Assembly (NCBI GenBank): GCA_019747875.1
Contig: JAIEQI010000209.1
Span: 1 to 42,361 of the forward strand
Source: Candidatus Obscuribacterales bacterium
GTDB lineage: Bacteria > Cyanobacteriota > Vampirovibrionia > Obscuribacterales > Obscuribacteraceae
Length of the DNA stretch: 42,361 nt
Direction of reading: 5' to 3'
In this document: in pieces, positions 24,534 through 37,100 of the stretch
Layout of the letters: every line of letters starts with the position of its first letter
Position numbering within the stretch: the first letter of the stretch is position 1
Made by a program: the position numbers and the translations under genes
The notes under the pieces: generated by a model
Database searches by the model: none
The model's input: only the letters and a program-made list of their open reading frames with translations
Told to the model about the DNA's origin: nothing

Positions 24534-26507
24534 TTACCTGCGGCTCAACCGTTTTTTGAGGACCAATATTTGTTCTCCTGCTGCCTCGAGTTCCCGATCA
24601 TTGGAACATGGCATCTGAGAGAACTCCTGATAAAGCTCGATTGCCTTTTCATATTGGCCTTTCTTTTCACACAGTTCAGCATAACTCCTAATGAGATCGT
24701 GAATCATAAGAGCATCGAGTTGATTCAGAGAAAGCGCAGTCTTCAAGCATTCTTCGGCTTTATCTGAGTTGACGCTGGCTAATAGGTCACCTAGCAATTT
24801 CAACATCGTTGCTTTCGGCCTCGGTTCGAGTGATGAATTCGATAAAAGCATGTTCTGAATCTGATACAGGGTGACGGCTTTCTGTTTCCAAAATTCTTGC
24901 ATTCCTTTATTCAAGGTTTGCTGGGCCCGGCGATCAGCCACAATCTTCATCAACGGGAGATAGGTCTCCTCAAATAGGGCAGCGGAACTCGGAGGATATG
25001 TTTTTGCAAGCAGCTCTTCGGCATATTTTATGGACAGCCTGTCTCCCGCCCAATCGCAAGGAAAATAAAGCAACTTCGTAAATAATTCGGTCTGACTTGT
25101 AACTTGAAGGGATACGAAGCCTTTGGTCGCTGTCAACAATCTAATCACGCCCCAAGGATACGCATTGAACTCTTCACCACTGTGCTTGTAAATTATCAAA
25201 GAATTGAGTGTTTTATAGATTGGGTCGTCTACATCAAGGAGAGGCGCCAAAGGGATAATTTTGTCAACCGATTTCTCTATCCGCGCTAAAGAGATTGGCG
25301 TGTCATTCGAACTAATTGAAACTTCAGCAAACAGTTTGAGCGCTTTCCGTAAACTCCTAGCAGCAGAAGATCTTTGCCCGGCTTCAGACAAGTGTGCGGC
25401 GTCTTCTAAATAATTATCTACCTGTAGTAAGTCTTTCTCAATCGAGGACGTTTTTGACGATTCAGGCGAGATGACCGTCTGCTCTTTGTGTCTAGAAGAA
25501 CCTGTGATCGATGTAGTCAACGCAAGGATTATTGAGACCAATAAAACGCCTATCCCAAAAACAGGTAGATTCGTTGGGCGCTTCTGATCTGCCGAACCGG
25601 CAATGGCCCAGCCCTCTAAATCGCTCTTCTCCACGTGCGAGCTTTGAGCATTTAGGACCTTCAGTATACCAGCGCAAGATTGCATCCTAGCTTGGCATTG
25701 CTTCTGCAAACAGTGCAAAACCAGCTGGCTAATTTTTTCGGAATTCTTGCAACCACGCCGCACCAAAACTTCCATTGGCGATGCGGGGTACTCATGCTGC
25801 TGTTTGTATAGAAGGGCAATACTGTTTTCGGCATCAAAAGGAACTCTCTCTGTGAAAAGTTCATAAGCAACGCATCCTAGCGAATATATGTCGGACAGTT
25901 TAGTAGCCCTTTCTCCGCGACAGCACTCCGGACTGAGGTAATTTGGATTTCCAAGGATGAAGCCGGTTCTCGTCAACCTCCCGCTAAATTCTGGATCTAA
26001 CTCCATGATCCACGCTAGACCTAGATCGATTACCTTCACTGTCGAATCGCAAGTTATTAGGATATTTTGTGTACTAATGTCCCGGTGTAGCACACCGTTC
26101 TCGTGTAGATAGTTAATACAATTGCAAATTTGACGAAAAATATTTTCAGCGAAGTCTATAGATATCTTTTCGGTAATTATTTTCGAAAGCGTCTTACCGT
26201 TAATGTATTCCATCACAATGCATAGATTCTCTCCAATCATCTCAAGACTATAAATGGATGCGAGATTCTGGTGGCGCAGCCCTGCTAAAATTTTTGCTTC
26301 TCGCTGAAAACGTTGCCAGCTATCATTATCTAAACCAGCATGGAGTATCTTTAAAGCGACTTTACGCGAAAGTTGTTCGTCAAAGGCGCTATAAACCTTA
26401 GCAAAACCACCTTCGCCTAGAAGCTCTAATATCCGGTAGCGATTATTTATGATGCTGTCTTTTGTGAAATTCACTGAGTCTCGTCTCTTTTGAGAAACCT
26501 CGATCAT
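24534..26507 (-). CDS. Membrane-anchored Hanks-type serine/threonine kinase with C-terminal helical/TPR region
   Basis: 657 residues. The N-terminal kinase domain (about 24-290) has the glycine loop GEGGFAKVY (31-39), the ATP-binding lysine in VALKIL (K53), the catalytic loop HRDISTQN (141-148) and the metal-binding DLG (161-163). The activation segment ends SPE rather than APE. Ser at the HRDxK position and DLG for DFG are variants also seen in bacterial kinases of the HRDVSPQN type, so activity is plausible. One membrane helix (about 314-336, GIGVLLVSIILALTTSITGS) separates the kinase from a C-terminal helical region with TPR-like hairpins (EYLKT-type spacing, for example ELCEKKGQYEKAIELYQEFS), probably a sensor outside the membrane. 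The divergent helical-protein gene could be a partner. Confidence 0.93.
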   Translation of the reverse strand: MIEVSQKRRDSVNFTKDSIINNRYRILELLGEGGFAKVYSAFDEQLSRKVALKILHAGLDNDSWQRFQREAKILAGLRHQNLASIYSLEMIGENLCIVMEYINGKTLSKIITEKISIDFAENIFRQICNCINYLHENGVLHRDISTQNILITCDSTVKVIDLGLAWIMELDPEFSGRLTRTGFILGNPNYLSPECCRGERATKLSDIYSLGCVAYELFTERVPFDAENSIALLYKQQHEYPASPMEVLVRRGCKNSEKISQLVLHCLQKQCQARMQSCAGILKVLNAQSSHVEKSDLEGWAIAGSADQKRPTNLPVFGIGVLLVSIILALTTSITGSSRHKEQTVISPESSKTSSIEKDLLQVDNYLEDAAHLSEAGQRSSAARSLRKALKLFAEVSISSNDTPISLARIEKSVDKIIPLAPLLDVDDPIYKTLNSLIIYKHSGEEFNAYPWGVIRLLTATKGFVSLQVTSQTELFTKLLYFPCDWAGDRLSIKYAEELLAKTYPPSSAALFEETYLPLMKIVADRRAQQTLNKGMQEFWKQKAVTLYQIQNMLLSNSSLEPRPKATMLKLLGDLLASVNSDKAEECLKTALSLNQLDALMIHDLIRSYAELCEKKGQYEKAIELYQEFSQMPCSNDRELEAAGEQILVLKKRLSRR

Positions 26508-26770
26508 TGATACTTGAGACCGCTATTCGTTGATGCGTATTGCATTCGCACCATGCACTAATTATACCCATGTAACCGCATCCACTGATACCTAAAGCTA
26601 TTTGGAAGGTCTTTTAGAGCTTCAATCTAAGTTCTTGTTTTACTTGCCAATTGAAAGACTTCCGTTTTAGGATACATCCAAAATGCTCAGATGATGCGAG
26701 TGCAACTTTATTCTAGTGTTTGTGGCGCTGTTGATCGGGAGTCTGGTAGAGTATCTAATTGTGGCTTGAG

Positions 26771-26787
26771 GTCCTCTTGAAAAGGAC
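26771..26787 (+). promoter_or_regulatory. Hairpin that includes the ribosome-binding site
   Basis: GTCCT and AGGAC pair around CTTGAAA just upstream of the ATG at 26799. The AGGA of the weak ribosome-binding site lies in the stem, so it could limit translation. The rest of the 290-bp divergent spacer (26508-26770) shows no convincing promoter. Confidence 0.3.
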
Positions 26788-26798
26788 GATGGATCAGC

Positions 26799-28067
26799 AT
26801 GGAACCTTTCGCAGAGCCTGATAGAATCGATAAAATGCTTGGTCTGCGAGATGCAGCTGTGAGTGCTGCAGAACTCGGAGATTTTGAGAATTGTAGCTCC
26901 CAATTTGCAGAAGCTGCAAAAATTGCAATCGAACTTCAATGGAAAGGTATGGCAGCAGGCTTGCTTGCTGATCAAGCCGTATCAGAATTCTTGGGTGGCA
27001 ACAGGGAGTCGGCCTTGCGTTTGGCTGCGGAAGCTGTTGAGCTTTATGAGTCCCTTGAGGGTCATGAAGGACGCCACCCGAAAAATGCACATCTCATCCT
27101 GCTCGCTAATGCGATTCTCTGGATGAGGCAGGAGCTTGGTCGATCAGAATACGACGGATTTGTTGTGGTCCCAGGATCCTGTAGCGAAGCGGCTCCTCAT
27201 GAGGAGCTTTCAGATCGCCCTGCTCCACCATTTCTTTTATTGTGGTATCAACTAGCCATACTCGAGGCTGAACTCAATGTCGATGTAGGTGTGCTGCCGA
27301 AACTATTGAAAAGATCGGGCAGCGAGGTATGTGTTCCCTATGAATTAGAATTGGCCGAAGCTCAGATGATGAGCTCTTGCCTAATGCCAGACCACGAAAA
27401 ATTTGTTGAGTTTCTATGCCAATATCTGGCCTTGCTGAATAAAGCAGAAGAGGGTCAAGTTACAGAGAAAATGGTCTTGGAAAAACCGAGCAAGGCGGAG
27501 CATGTTTTGCCAGAGGAATGGAGCAAACCCAAGTATTATCCTACAGTTCTGCATGCGATCACTGCATTTTGTCTTGGGGCTCTTGCGAGTAATTCAAAAG
27601 CAAAATTTTTTGAGTTGACCTTAAAATTGTCCGAATTGAACCAAGAGGAAAAAGTTCTGCGCTTTCTAAAACGAATAGGCAGTCAGAATGAGAGCGCACT
27701 AGGAACTAAAGCAGAAACGCTTATTGCTGAAAATATTTTTCTTTGTCGTACCCTCGAAGAGAAGGTCACGCCCTTGCAAGCTTTCAATATATCGTTTTAT
27801 TTTTGGAGCTGGTTTTCGGGGTCGCCGTTCAGAAATTCAGTAGGCGATACGCTGGAAAAACTGATATCTTCCATCTGGACAAGAGTGCTAGCTAATTGCA
27901 CTGATATGCTTGTAGATCCAGCGAAAAATTCTTCGCTAATAAAGGAAGTCCTGAACAATCAAGCAAAAGGATTCAAGAAAGTAGGGATGCTGATTTTAGC
28001 TGCGAACAATGCTATAGAAAATGGCTTGCCTGAAGAAATGCAGGCCGAGATCAGGAATTCACTTTAG
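26799..28067 (+). CDS. Hypothetical helical-repeat protein
   Basis: 422 residues, no signal peptide or membrane helix. The N-terminus reads as TPR-like helical hairpins (MLGLRDAAVSAAELGDFENC, AKIAIELQWKGMAAGLLADQ, NRESALRLAAEAVELYESLE). The remainder is predicted all-helical (EVCVPYELELAEAQMM, AKFFELTLKLSELNQEEKVL). I do not recognise a family beyond this. The start is the first ATG of the frame; the AGGA upstream is 12 nt away and partly in a hairpin. It is transcribed divergently from the kinase and converges on the giant gene, 89 bp away. A kinase substrate or scaffold is possible but unsupported. Confidence 0.75.
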   Translation: MEPFAEPDRIDKMLGLRDAAVSAAELGDFENCSSQFAEAAKIAIELQWKGMAAGLLADQAVSEFLGGNRESALRLAAEAVELYESLEGHEGRHPKNAHLILLANAILWMRQELGRSEYDGFVVVPGSCSEAAPHEELSDRPAPPFLLLWYQLAILEAELNVDVGVLPKLLKRSGSEVCVPYELELAEAQMMSSCLMPDHEKFVEFLCQYLALLNKAEEGQVTEKMVLEKPSKAEHVLPEEWSKPKYYPTVLHAITAFCLGALASNSKAKFFELTLKLSELNQEEKVLRFLKRIGSQNESALGTKAETLIAENIFLCRTLEEKVTPLQAFNISFYFWSWFSGSPFRNSVGDTLEKLISSIWTRVLANCTDMLVDPAKNSSLIKEVLNNQAKGFKKVGMLILAANNAIENGLPEEMQAEIRNSL

Positions 28068-28156
28068 GACCGTTGATTTTCTGACCGCCACTATGACCAT
28101 GTTTTTGTATACACAACGGCGCATCCTCATACTACGCTGCACGCGGTTTTCGTGGA

Positions 28157-31100
28157 TTACTCAGGTTGTAGTCCTAAATTGCGGGCTGCGCGATCTGCGT
28201 TTTCTCCAGAGAGTCGATCGAGGCTTTGTAGTGCAAAGCCTTCTGGATTTCTGACTTTTCCGAGCGCTGCGTCGACCATCGAGACTTTTCCGGCACTATC
28301 TACGGTAATAATCCACGTATGTCCCATAGCATTACCATCAACAGTTTTGGAGAATGGGCTAGTTGCTACGTAGATGCCCGGTCCTTTTTTTGATAGATCT
28401 GCTGGTGTCACCGCGCTCATCGTGTCTTTTCCTAAGTCTAAGGGCTTTACGGAGACTGGATTCATCTTCGCTTGAGTCACAACAAACTCCATCAATTGAT
28501 CGTAACCAACATTTGCTCCGCCGTCTCCAACTTTTCCGATGGAACTATTTTGGAGCATTCTAGGCGTTTCGATTGCGCCAGTGGCGACTAGATTGGCAAC
28601 GCCTTCCGGACGTCCTGCATTCTTCAGAAATGCGGTTACACTCGCAGTGCATGTATTGAAGCCACCAGTATCTGCTCCGATCATGCTGGTCAAAAGTTCC
28701 GCCGGAGAAACCTCTACTTCCAACGCAACATCGCCCTTAGAGGAAATGGTCATTATTCCGTCTTTGTTTGGCGTACCCCTCTGGCTAGAAGCGGAGAACT
28801 TGGATTGATCTTTGGAATAGATACGGGTAGAGCCATCATGTGTAAGCACCAGGTTGCCATTACGTGTTACTGGTGCTCCGTTCTCCATTTTCAGAGCCCA
28901 TCCGGCTCGACTCATATAGCTAATTGATCCAGCAACCGGCGTCAATTCGCCTGACGGAGGCGTGTCTTGCAAGAGCCGCTCGAATGACTTCATGTTTTCA
29001 GCGCCACGTGGACTCCTAATCAGTGCATTCATGAAACTATCCAAATTACTGGCAGCATCTGGGTGCTCCAAATTGTGAGCGATACGGATGGCGAGTTCAT
29101 CTACTTGCGCACCGTTGAGTTTTCCATCCTTCAGGCGTTCAGCAACTTCGCGCAGATAGTTCACTTGTTCTCTTATGAACTCGGGATGGCGACCATCTTG
29201 CTTTGCGACAGCCTTTTCCAACTCTGAGAAGCAAACAGCATCTGAGTTGGTCTTATCCAAGATCTCCGCTACTTCCTTGGTTACCTGCGATAGTTCATCG
29301 CGAACCTTTGTGTCATTTCGCCCAAGTCGGAAGTTGTTTGGCTCTGAACTGGAATCTAACAATTCATTGATTCGACGAATGCCTTCCGGATTATCTTTTC
29401 GGTAAGCGTCAAGCATTTTCTGCGCTGCATCAAGAACCTCTTTCGCTTTGGGATCCTTACCTTGCGCATTCCGAAGTTCGTTTAGATTCTCTCCTAATAA
29501 GTCACGAACATCCTGGTGATATTCATTGCCATCGGCTTTGATACCGTACTCTTTACCTAGTTCTTTGAATGACTTGGCTGCCATGAACTCGTGACGATTA
29601 GCTTCTGCCGGTGGCTTCGGCACTGTTGCCGCTGGTTTATTCGCTGGAGCAACTGCCGGTTTACCGAGAAGTGAATCACTAGTTCTTGTGCTTAACCTGG
29701 CTGCGACTCTTTCTGCGAGCGCGCTAGGATCGGGAAGTCCATTTCTCTTGATCTCGTATATCGCATCACGCTGAGCCGAAGTCTTTGCTTTCCCGAGAGC
29801 ATCGCTGACTGCTTCATCAAAGATTCTTTGAGCTTTGCTTGTATTGTATTCGAAGCGGTTTCCTTCAGCTTGCAGTGTAACCTGGCCTCGTTCATCCGTT
29901 CGAAAACGTCCGTCGGACGAAGCCCGGTCTGCTTTGGTTTTGCCTGCAAACATCTCCCCGATCACATCGGCAAGAGCCTTGTCGGCTTGCTTTTGGAAGG
30001 CTTCATTGGCGGTCTTGTACTCTGGTTTTGCCTTGTCTGCGGTTTTATTCCAGAACGTCATTGACCCCTGAAGTTCTGAATTGAAGATGAGTACATCGGG
30101 ATTGCTGCTGTTGGCGAGTGTTTCTCGATACTTTGTTAGGTCTTTTACTGAGCTCGCTGCATCATGTTGAGTGAAGGACGGAGGTGGATGATCTGCCAGA
30201 TTTAGAGGTGATTCCAATTGAGTGAGTCCTTTGATGTGACCCTCTACGAGATCCACTCCCTTTGCCGTCAACATACCTGAATCCCGATCAAAATGTGTTG
30301 GTTCTTCCCATTTGATGATTGATCTTCGACGTATGTCAGATGTGACCGTTTTCGTTTGAGCGGTAGCATCTAGAATGTGATACTGACCAGTTTGTTCGTT
30401 GACAAGTATGTAATCTATCTTTGCAGCGTCGGCTGGTGAGTTTTTCTTTGCCTGGTAAATGGCCCATCCCTCTTCTGCAAGACTTGGCTTGCCTGGCTCT
30501 TTCTTGGATAGAAACTCATTAGCTTTGCGGAAAATGTCTTGCTGTGCGTAATCAGCTGGCTTACGGTCGGCCTGCGGGATGTCGCCGGTGAAATTTCTTG
30601 TTCCCTGTGCATCAAGCGCCTTGAGATGTTTGTCGAATTGTGGGTTTCTGCCGAGTCTGTCTCCTGCAATTCTTGGTTCCAGCATCGGTCCATCAAATGA
30701 ACCTGTAGGGCGACCGGCTCCAACGTGTGGTTTTGCAAGCTGTCCGGATTCCTGCTGCCGTAGCCACTCAATTACCGGTTTTCGGACGTTTTCGTGCTGC
30801 CGCCCGAAGTGCCGATCCAACATATCCGCATTCCAGAATTTCGGATTGGAATCATGCAAAGCCAGGATTGCTTCCTGTTCAAAAGTGAATGGTGCTCTTC
30901 CTGAAGAATCCGCATATTGTTGTTGGAATCGTCCCTGGAAAGCAGCTTCCAACGAATTGCCTGGTGCGCTCATGTCCCTGGCGAACTTAGCAAATGATGG
31001 CGATAGAATTTGTCCCCTTGCCTCTAAATTATGGAAGTGAACTTTCTCTTCCATAGCAATGAGAGCATGTTCTGCAAGCAGGCGTTTTCCTATTTCGCCC

Positions 31101-34100
31101 TTCGCGAAGCTGTCGAACTTGGCTTGCATTTCCGCTGTCAGAGTCTTTCCACCTGGAGTCTTTCCTGTGAGGAAATCCACTTTTACACCGGGGGCTATTT
31201 CAATAATTGTCTGAGGCAACTCCGTAACAAGCTTGTGCGAAGCACCGCTTGTAGTATCAGCTGGCACTTTCTTGATTTCTGCAACGTGACCCATATCGCC
31301 CAGGAATTTGGTCAAATTGTTTGTATCGCGCAATGCTTCCGCGTTTGCTTCCAGTGGTTGGCGTCGAACTTCATGGGAGGGAGGATAGCCGCCCTCGGCT
31401 ATTGCATGGGCTTCTCCAAAGCGTCCATTGCGGAAACTTTCGGTAAAGTTGCTCACTTCGGCAAATGCTTTGTGACCAATTTCGCTTTGTTTCCATACAT
31501 GACCATTGGGACCAGTTACCTGTGATTCGGGCGGCGGAAGCGCGCTCTTTTCTGCCGGTCGATAGTTCTCTGGAAAAACGCGCGCTGGTGGATCTGCAAT
31601 TCCCCGTTGCAAAACAAAAGGATTACTGCCAGACCTTGAGTTCGCCGGCCACACGTGATACTTACCTGGTTCGACTTGCCTGACTCTAAAGCCTTCTTTC
31701 ATATAGTTGTTGATGAACGCTGCTTCTGCCTTTGGTGAAGTTGCCTCAAAGCGAGTAACACCACCTACACCCGGTCTTAATCTTATGGAGTGAACAAGAC
31801 CCTGTAATACTGCTAGTGTTGTGCCGACTCCAAAGGATGTTGTTCGTTGCGATTCATCCAGAACCTGTTTCCAGGATTCAGGACTGAGATCGTGAATAGC
31901 GGTTTCGCCAGTGATTTGCGCTGCGGTAAAACCCGTGTTTATCAATATCTCTCTTCCCGAGTTCTTCAGAAAGTCCTTCATATACAAGCTCAAAGTGGAT
32001 TTTCCATCAGCAATTAGAGCGGCGCGTTGGGATTGGAATGCCAACTGTGCCATACTCTTGCCTTCGCCGACCGCAAGACTCTTCAGACTTTGCCAGCCCA
32101 GCGAACTAGGGCTCATGCCAGAGAGGATGAATTTTGTAGCGCCCATGGTGAGCAGCGCCAGTGCCGTGTCTCCTAAAATGCGTCCACCGTATGTGCCACC
32201 AACTTCGGTGAGGAACGAAACGAGTGTTTTTTCCTCCTCGGATTTTGCTTGCCACGTCTGAAGGACATTCTTTTGTCCATCAATGCCCCATCCCGTATAG
32301 CCATTGGCATTGTACCTGGACAAGCCCCAAACGGTTAACTCTTCAGCTGCAAGACCTGCAACTGAGCACCAGGCAGCGATTGCCAGAGGGGACGAAACTC
32401 CGAGCGTGCAACAGGCGACAACGGTGAGTCCTACCGCGACACAAGTCGCCAGGAGCACCGGTCCTCGAGATTTAAACCAATTTGCTGCTGTATCTGCACG
32501 AAAATTGGGACTCGCCACTTCTTTGAGCGAATCACGGATTTGTTTTCCAGTTGAGCAATTGGGATCGAAAATCTGCTCCATATCCTGGAGATTTTTGAGT
32601 TTCTCAGTTAGCTCTATTCGCGCTTGTTTGTCCTTGATTGCATTATCGCCCTGTTCGTCAAGCGCTTTCCTAATTTCTTCAATGTCTTTGCGAAGATTAG
32701 CACGATCTTGTTCCGTTACTTCATTTAGAGTGCTTTGCAGGCGCTCGGCTCGCAGCTTCATCTCACCGACCAGCGTGTCGTATTTGCGGCCGCTCGCTGC
32801 GGCTCTCATCAGCTCTGTGAATTCGTTCAAGTCATTTCCCATCTTCCGTGACAGATCACCAACACGGGTGACTCCAGCAGAAGATTCGATCGATGCCATC
32901 GCTTGTTTTCGCACAGCCACGACGTCAATAGAATAGGGTTCTCTTCCATTTAGGAAACGCAGTGCGCCAACCCCTTTCTCCAATGAGTCGGGCTGTCCTA
33001 GACTTAACGGTGGGATTCCAGGGAGGACGCCGATTTTGGCGTCAGTTAAGCGTGTCAATGCGCCGCGGCCAGTCTCATAGTTCGACGTAGGAAACAAATC
33101 TGCATAAGTGTTTGGCGAAAATTGTCTAAGTAAATCACCATTTCTTCCCCAGAGATCAGAGACCAGGAGCTTATCAGCTTCCTTCTGCATCCCATTGTTT
33201 TTCCAATCAGTATATTTTGCTATGTCACCGGCAAAGGAATAGAGGTTGCTTAGATAGCCGGCATTTGAGGTTACTCCGCTCAGCTGTTTGATTCGCTCAT
33301 CCAATCCTGGTAATTGGTTGACAAGCTTCGATTGTGCATTATCGAAGTCTTGGAATGGATCGTAGCCCAGATCAAGAGGCACCAGTGAGCTCGATTCTGC
33401 TGCGAGAGCTCCTACATACCCTACTTTTTCGAGGAACGAAACACCTTTGCTTGTGTGCTTGACCAGGCTGTCGAATGTCTGTTGCCGCTCCTCTTGAACC
33501 CTCTTAAGGTCAATTTGGCCGCGCATATTCTCGTATGCGGACTGGTTCTGTAGCACTTTTAATTCCGATGCTAAATCACGCAATAAAAATGCGTTGCGTG
33601 ATTCTTCAAGCTTGCCATTGAGCATTTGTCCTACGACATCTTTAGCCGCAATCGGATCGCTCATCATCTTTCGGAGTTCGTCTGCGCCAGGTTGATTTTC
33701 GTCAGGTCCTGGACGGAATAGTCGAGCTCTCACCTCCGGAGGCAGAGAATTAAAAAGCTCGATATTTACTGCGATTCTTCGCAGCATTTGCTCACCGCTG
33801 ACATTTTTTTCGAAGTTTTCGTACTTCTCAGTTATGGTTCTCGCTTTCTCAAACAGCTCATTGTTATCTGCCGCAGGGACATCCCATTGCTTGAGAATTC
33901 CAGCTGCTGGACGAGGAAGTGCTGTGTCGTAGACAAGCTTGTTCACTTTTTCAAAGAGTTCGAGATCGTATGGCTCATCTTTAGCCATGGCGACCAGAAC
34001 GGTTTTTAAGTCGGAGTTATCAGAGACTTCGTGGAACTTCGCGGATTCAAAAGCTGCGAGGGCTTGTCTGCGTACTTCTTTGTCCCCGCGAGCCATAACC

Positions 34101-37100
34101 GCAAGGATGGCCAATCCGGCCTCGTGTTGAAGCTTTTGTGCATCTAGTTCTGACAGACCGGCCGCTTGAGCTCTCCTCAAGCCCTCAGTACCACCAAATC
34201 GGCTGATCGTTGTAAGCTGAACTTTGCTCAAATATTCGCCCATTGCAGCTAACGCTTGCAATGAGTTCTTCTTCTGTTCGAAACTTGCCGGGTTTGATGG
34301 ATGAGCTAAATGAGTTAGTTCGCCAGCAAGTTGCCGTCGAAGATCTTCAGGCAGGTTTTTCGCAGCATCATTAAGTCCAACGATGGCGTGACGGTTCATG
34401 TTTGCTGTGATTGCTGATATTTCTTTCTCTGTCCACAAAGGACTCATCGCGAGAATGCCGCGACTGGCACTTCCTTTTGTGGAGTCGTCCGCGCTTTTCA
34501 ATCCTTCGAAAATTGTTTCGCGAACGGCGTCAGGAATCTCCTCTGGATTCGTCGATTTTGCTGCTACCAAACCGAGTGATTCAAGCAAGCGTCCGTGGTC
34601 TTTATGCACCTTGTTTGCGTGCAAGATTGCGTCCATTGTTTGTTGGCGGTACTCTTCTGCAGAGCCGAGTTGCTCAAGCAAGCCAACCACTCTGCTTTCT
34701 ATTATCTTGTCGGCCATCATGCCATTGCTCATTGCTGCGAGAATGCGAATGGCTCCTTCGTTGCCGTCAAATGCAGAATCGGAAATCTTTCGCAATCGGG
34801 ATTCGAGAAAAGCCGTGTCTTTGCCAATTACAAGGTCGGCTACGTCTTTGCTACCCGGTGCTCTGGTTAAGACGGCATCAAGCACGCCGTCGCGCACTTG
34901 CGTTTCGGTGACGCCAGCCAAGGCTGTTTTGATAACCTTATCGAGACTTTTGGTCAACTCTGCCGATGGGGATTCTTTGCTGTACTCGTGAGCCAGGGAC
35001 AATGCCGCTATCGAAGCAAGGTTGCGATCGTTTTGACTAGCCTGACCAGATGAAAAATGTTTTTGCAGTTCAGCAGCTGATTGCAATTTGAGCTGGTCTA
35101 AAGCGTCTGTAGCTTCTTTACCAAGCTCAGAAATTCGGGTTGTGTTTGCAGTAAAGACCGGTTTGTCGCCTACTGTGCCGTTGCCGGTTTGATACCATTT
35201 GACTTTGTCTGCAGAACGCAAGTCTGAGATGAGTATGGATGCTAAACCGTGTTTTGCAAATTCGTTATTTGCGCCGATCAACTTTTGCAATTCGGCGCTT
35301 GCTTCAGTAATATCGGAGGCATTGCTGGCGTGATTGATTTTTGCTACCGCATGTCCAGCGCGCGCCCAGGAAAGCCATTCCTCTGCATCTCTATTAAATG
35401 GAATTTCCTTCTGGAGAGATTCGGCCGCTCTTGCAAAATCCTCTGGTGTGCTGTTCTCTTTGATCGAACGCAAAATGCGACCGAGACGCATTTCGTTCAA
35501 CACTTGCGCTCCGTCAGGAACGATCTCGTTGAAACGTTCTATAGACTCTTTGCTGAGATTTCCTCTTGTTATATCCCCGAGCAAGTTCTCTAAGGACGAA
35601 TCTTTTGTGAGAGTGTTATAGAGATCTTCCAATCTTGGATTGCTTATCTGGTTCGAAGCTCCAATCAGCATCGCTTTCTGCAAATCGTCTTTGAGGGTGG
35701 CAGCAACTTCGGCCCTCTTTTTCTCGTCCGCGTCAGGAGATGAAAGAGCCTTGTAAGCTTTGCGCAAGCTATCTCTGATTCCTTCGGCGGCAACGGCTGC
35801 TTCGACGTTTTGTGTTAGCTCATTAAAGGCCGGGCTTTTTAGTGTTCTGACGCGCCTCTCGTTTTCCAGTTTGAGAGCTTGCAACCCTTGCAGGATTTCT
35901 TCTCTGCTGCTGCTTCTATCCAATAACTTTTCAAAGGCCTTATCGGCGTCCGCGAAGTTCTTTTCGGCGATTTTTGTTAGTTCTTCACGAGCCTGGTTAA
36001 CCGCTTCTTTATCCCCGAACTCATCGAGAAGCTCGCTTGCGGATTTCGCTTTTCGATTCGTAGCCGTTTCTATAGATGCAGATAACTGTTCCTTCAATCG
36101 TTCTAAAGCTACGTCGGTCTGCTCACCTTTAGTCAGTTCCTTTACCGCGGTCGCAACAGGCAACTTTCCTAGGGCATCGCCTGCCTCTTTTGTGTTGTAC
36201 ATGTTTCTCAGTTTATCCAGATCACGCAATGACTGAGCCGCTACTTCTGGATCATTTGTTTCTTTGATTCTCAGCAATAGATCGTTGACTGCCAATCGTC
36301 GCAACATTTCACTAGCCTTCGGATCACCAGTGTGAGCATCTTTTCGTGACGTTTTTTCTAATTCTTGGAGCGCAACACGTCTCTCTTCAGGAGTTCCTGT
36401 AATCGCTTTGATGACCTGAGTGCCGCTGTCGAAACGCTCTCTGACCCGTTCTTCGTAGACTTGTTGTCGCGCTTCCTGCACTAATTGCGTTCGCTCTTGC
36501 TTTTCGGCAGCACTGAGTTCGCGCTGGTGACCGTCAATGATTTCTTTGCTGCTCGGAAATGCTTCAAGTGCATCCTTAGCTTTGCTATCGCGTTTATCAC
36601 CTGTTTCCAATGCGGCCAGGGCTTTCAGAGCAGCTAGCGTTTCTTCCCTATTGGTCGCAGTTCTCAATTGACGGATTGCGTCAACTAATGAGAGTTCTTT
36701 TAAAACTTGTAATGCTGAATGATTTACTCCGCCGAGAACCTCGTCTTCAAGTCCCCTTAGAGCTTCTTTTCTTGCAGTTGCGTCTCCGCCGAAGTAAAGC
36801 CGCGTGTATCCGTTATTGATTCCGTGATGACCCTCTTCCTTACTGAAATTGAGATTACTTCCTGAAGGAAATGCTTCCATCAAAGCGGCATATGAAGCAG
36901 GGTCCATGCCATCTGGAACTTGTAGTTGATCCAGTAAGTCATGACGACTTGCTCGGCTGTCGCGGATGGAGTCACCGCCGAAAATGGAACTGACAGTGCT
37001 GAATCCGCGATTGCGTTGCTGATTTGGATCTATCCCCTCATCAAGATTGTCCAAATTATTGGACGTGTCCTCAGTTCTGTTTGTGAGTTCTTGGTTGGGT

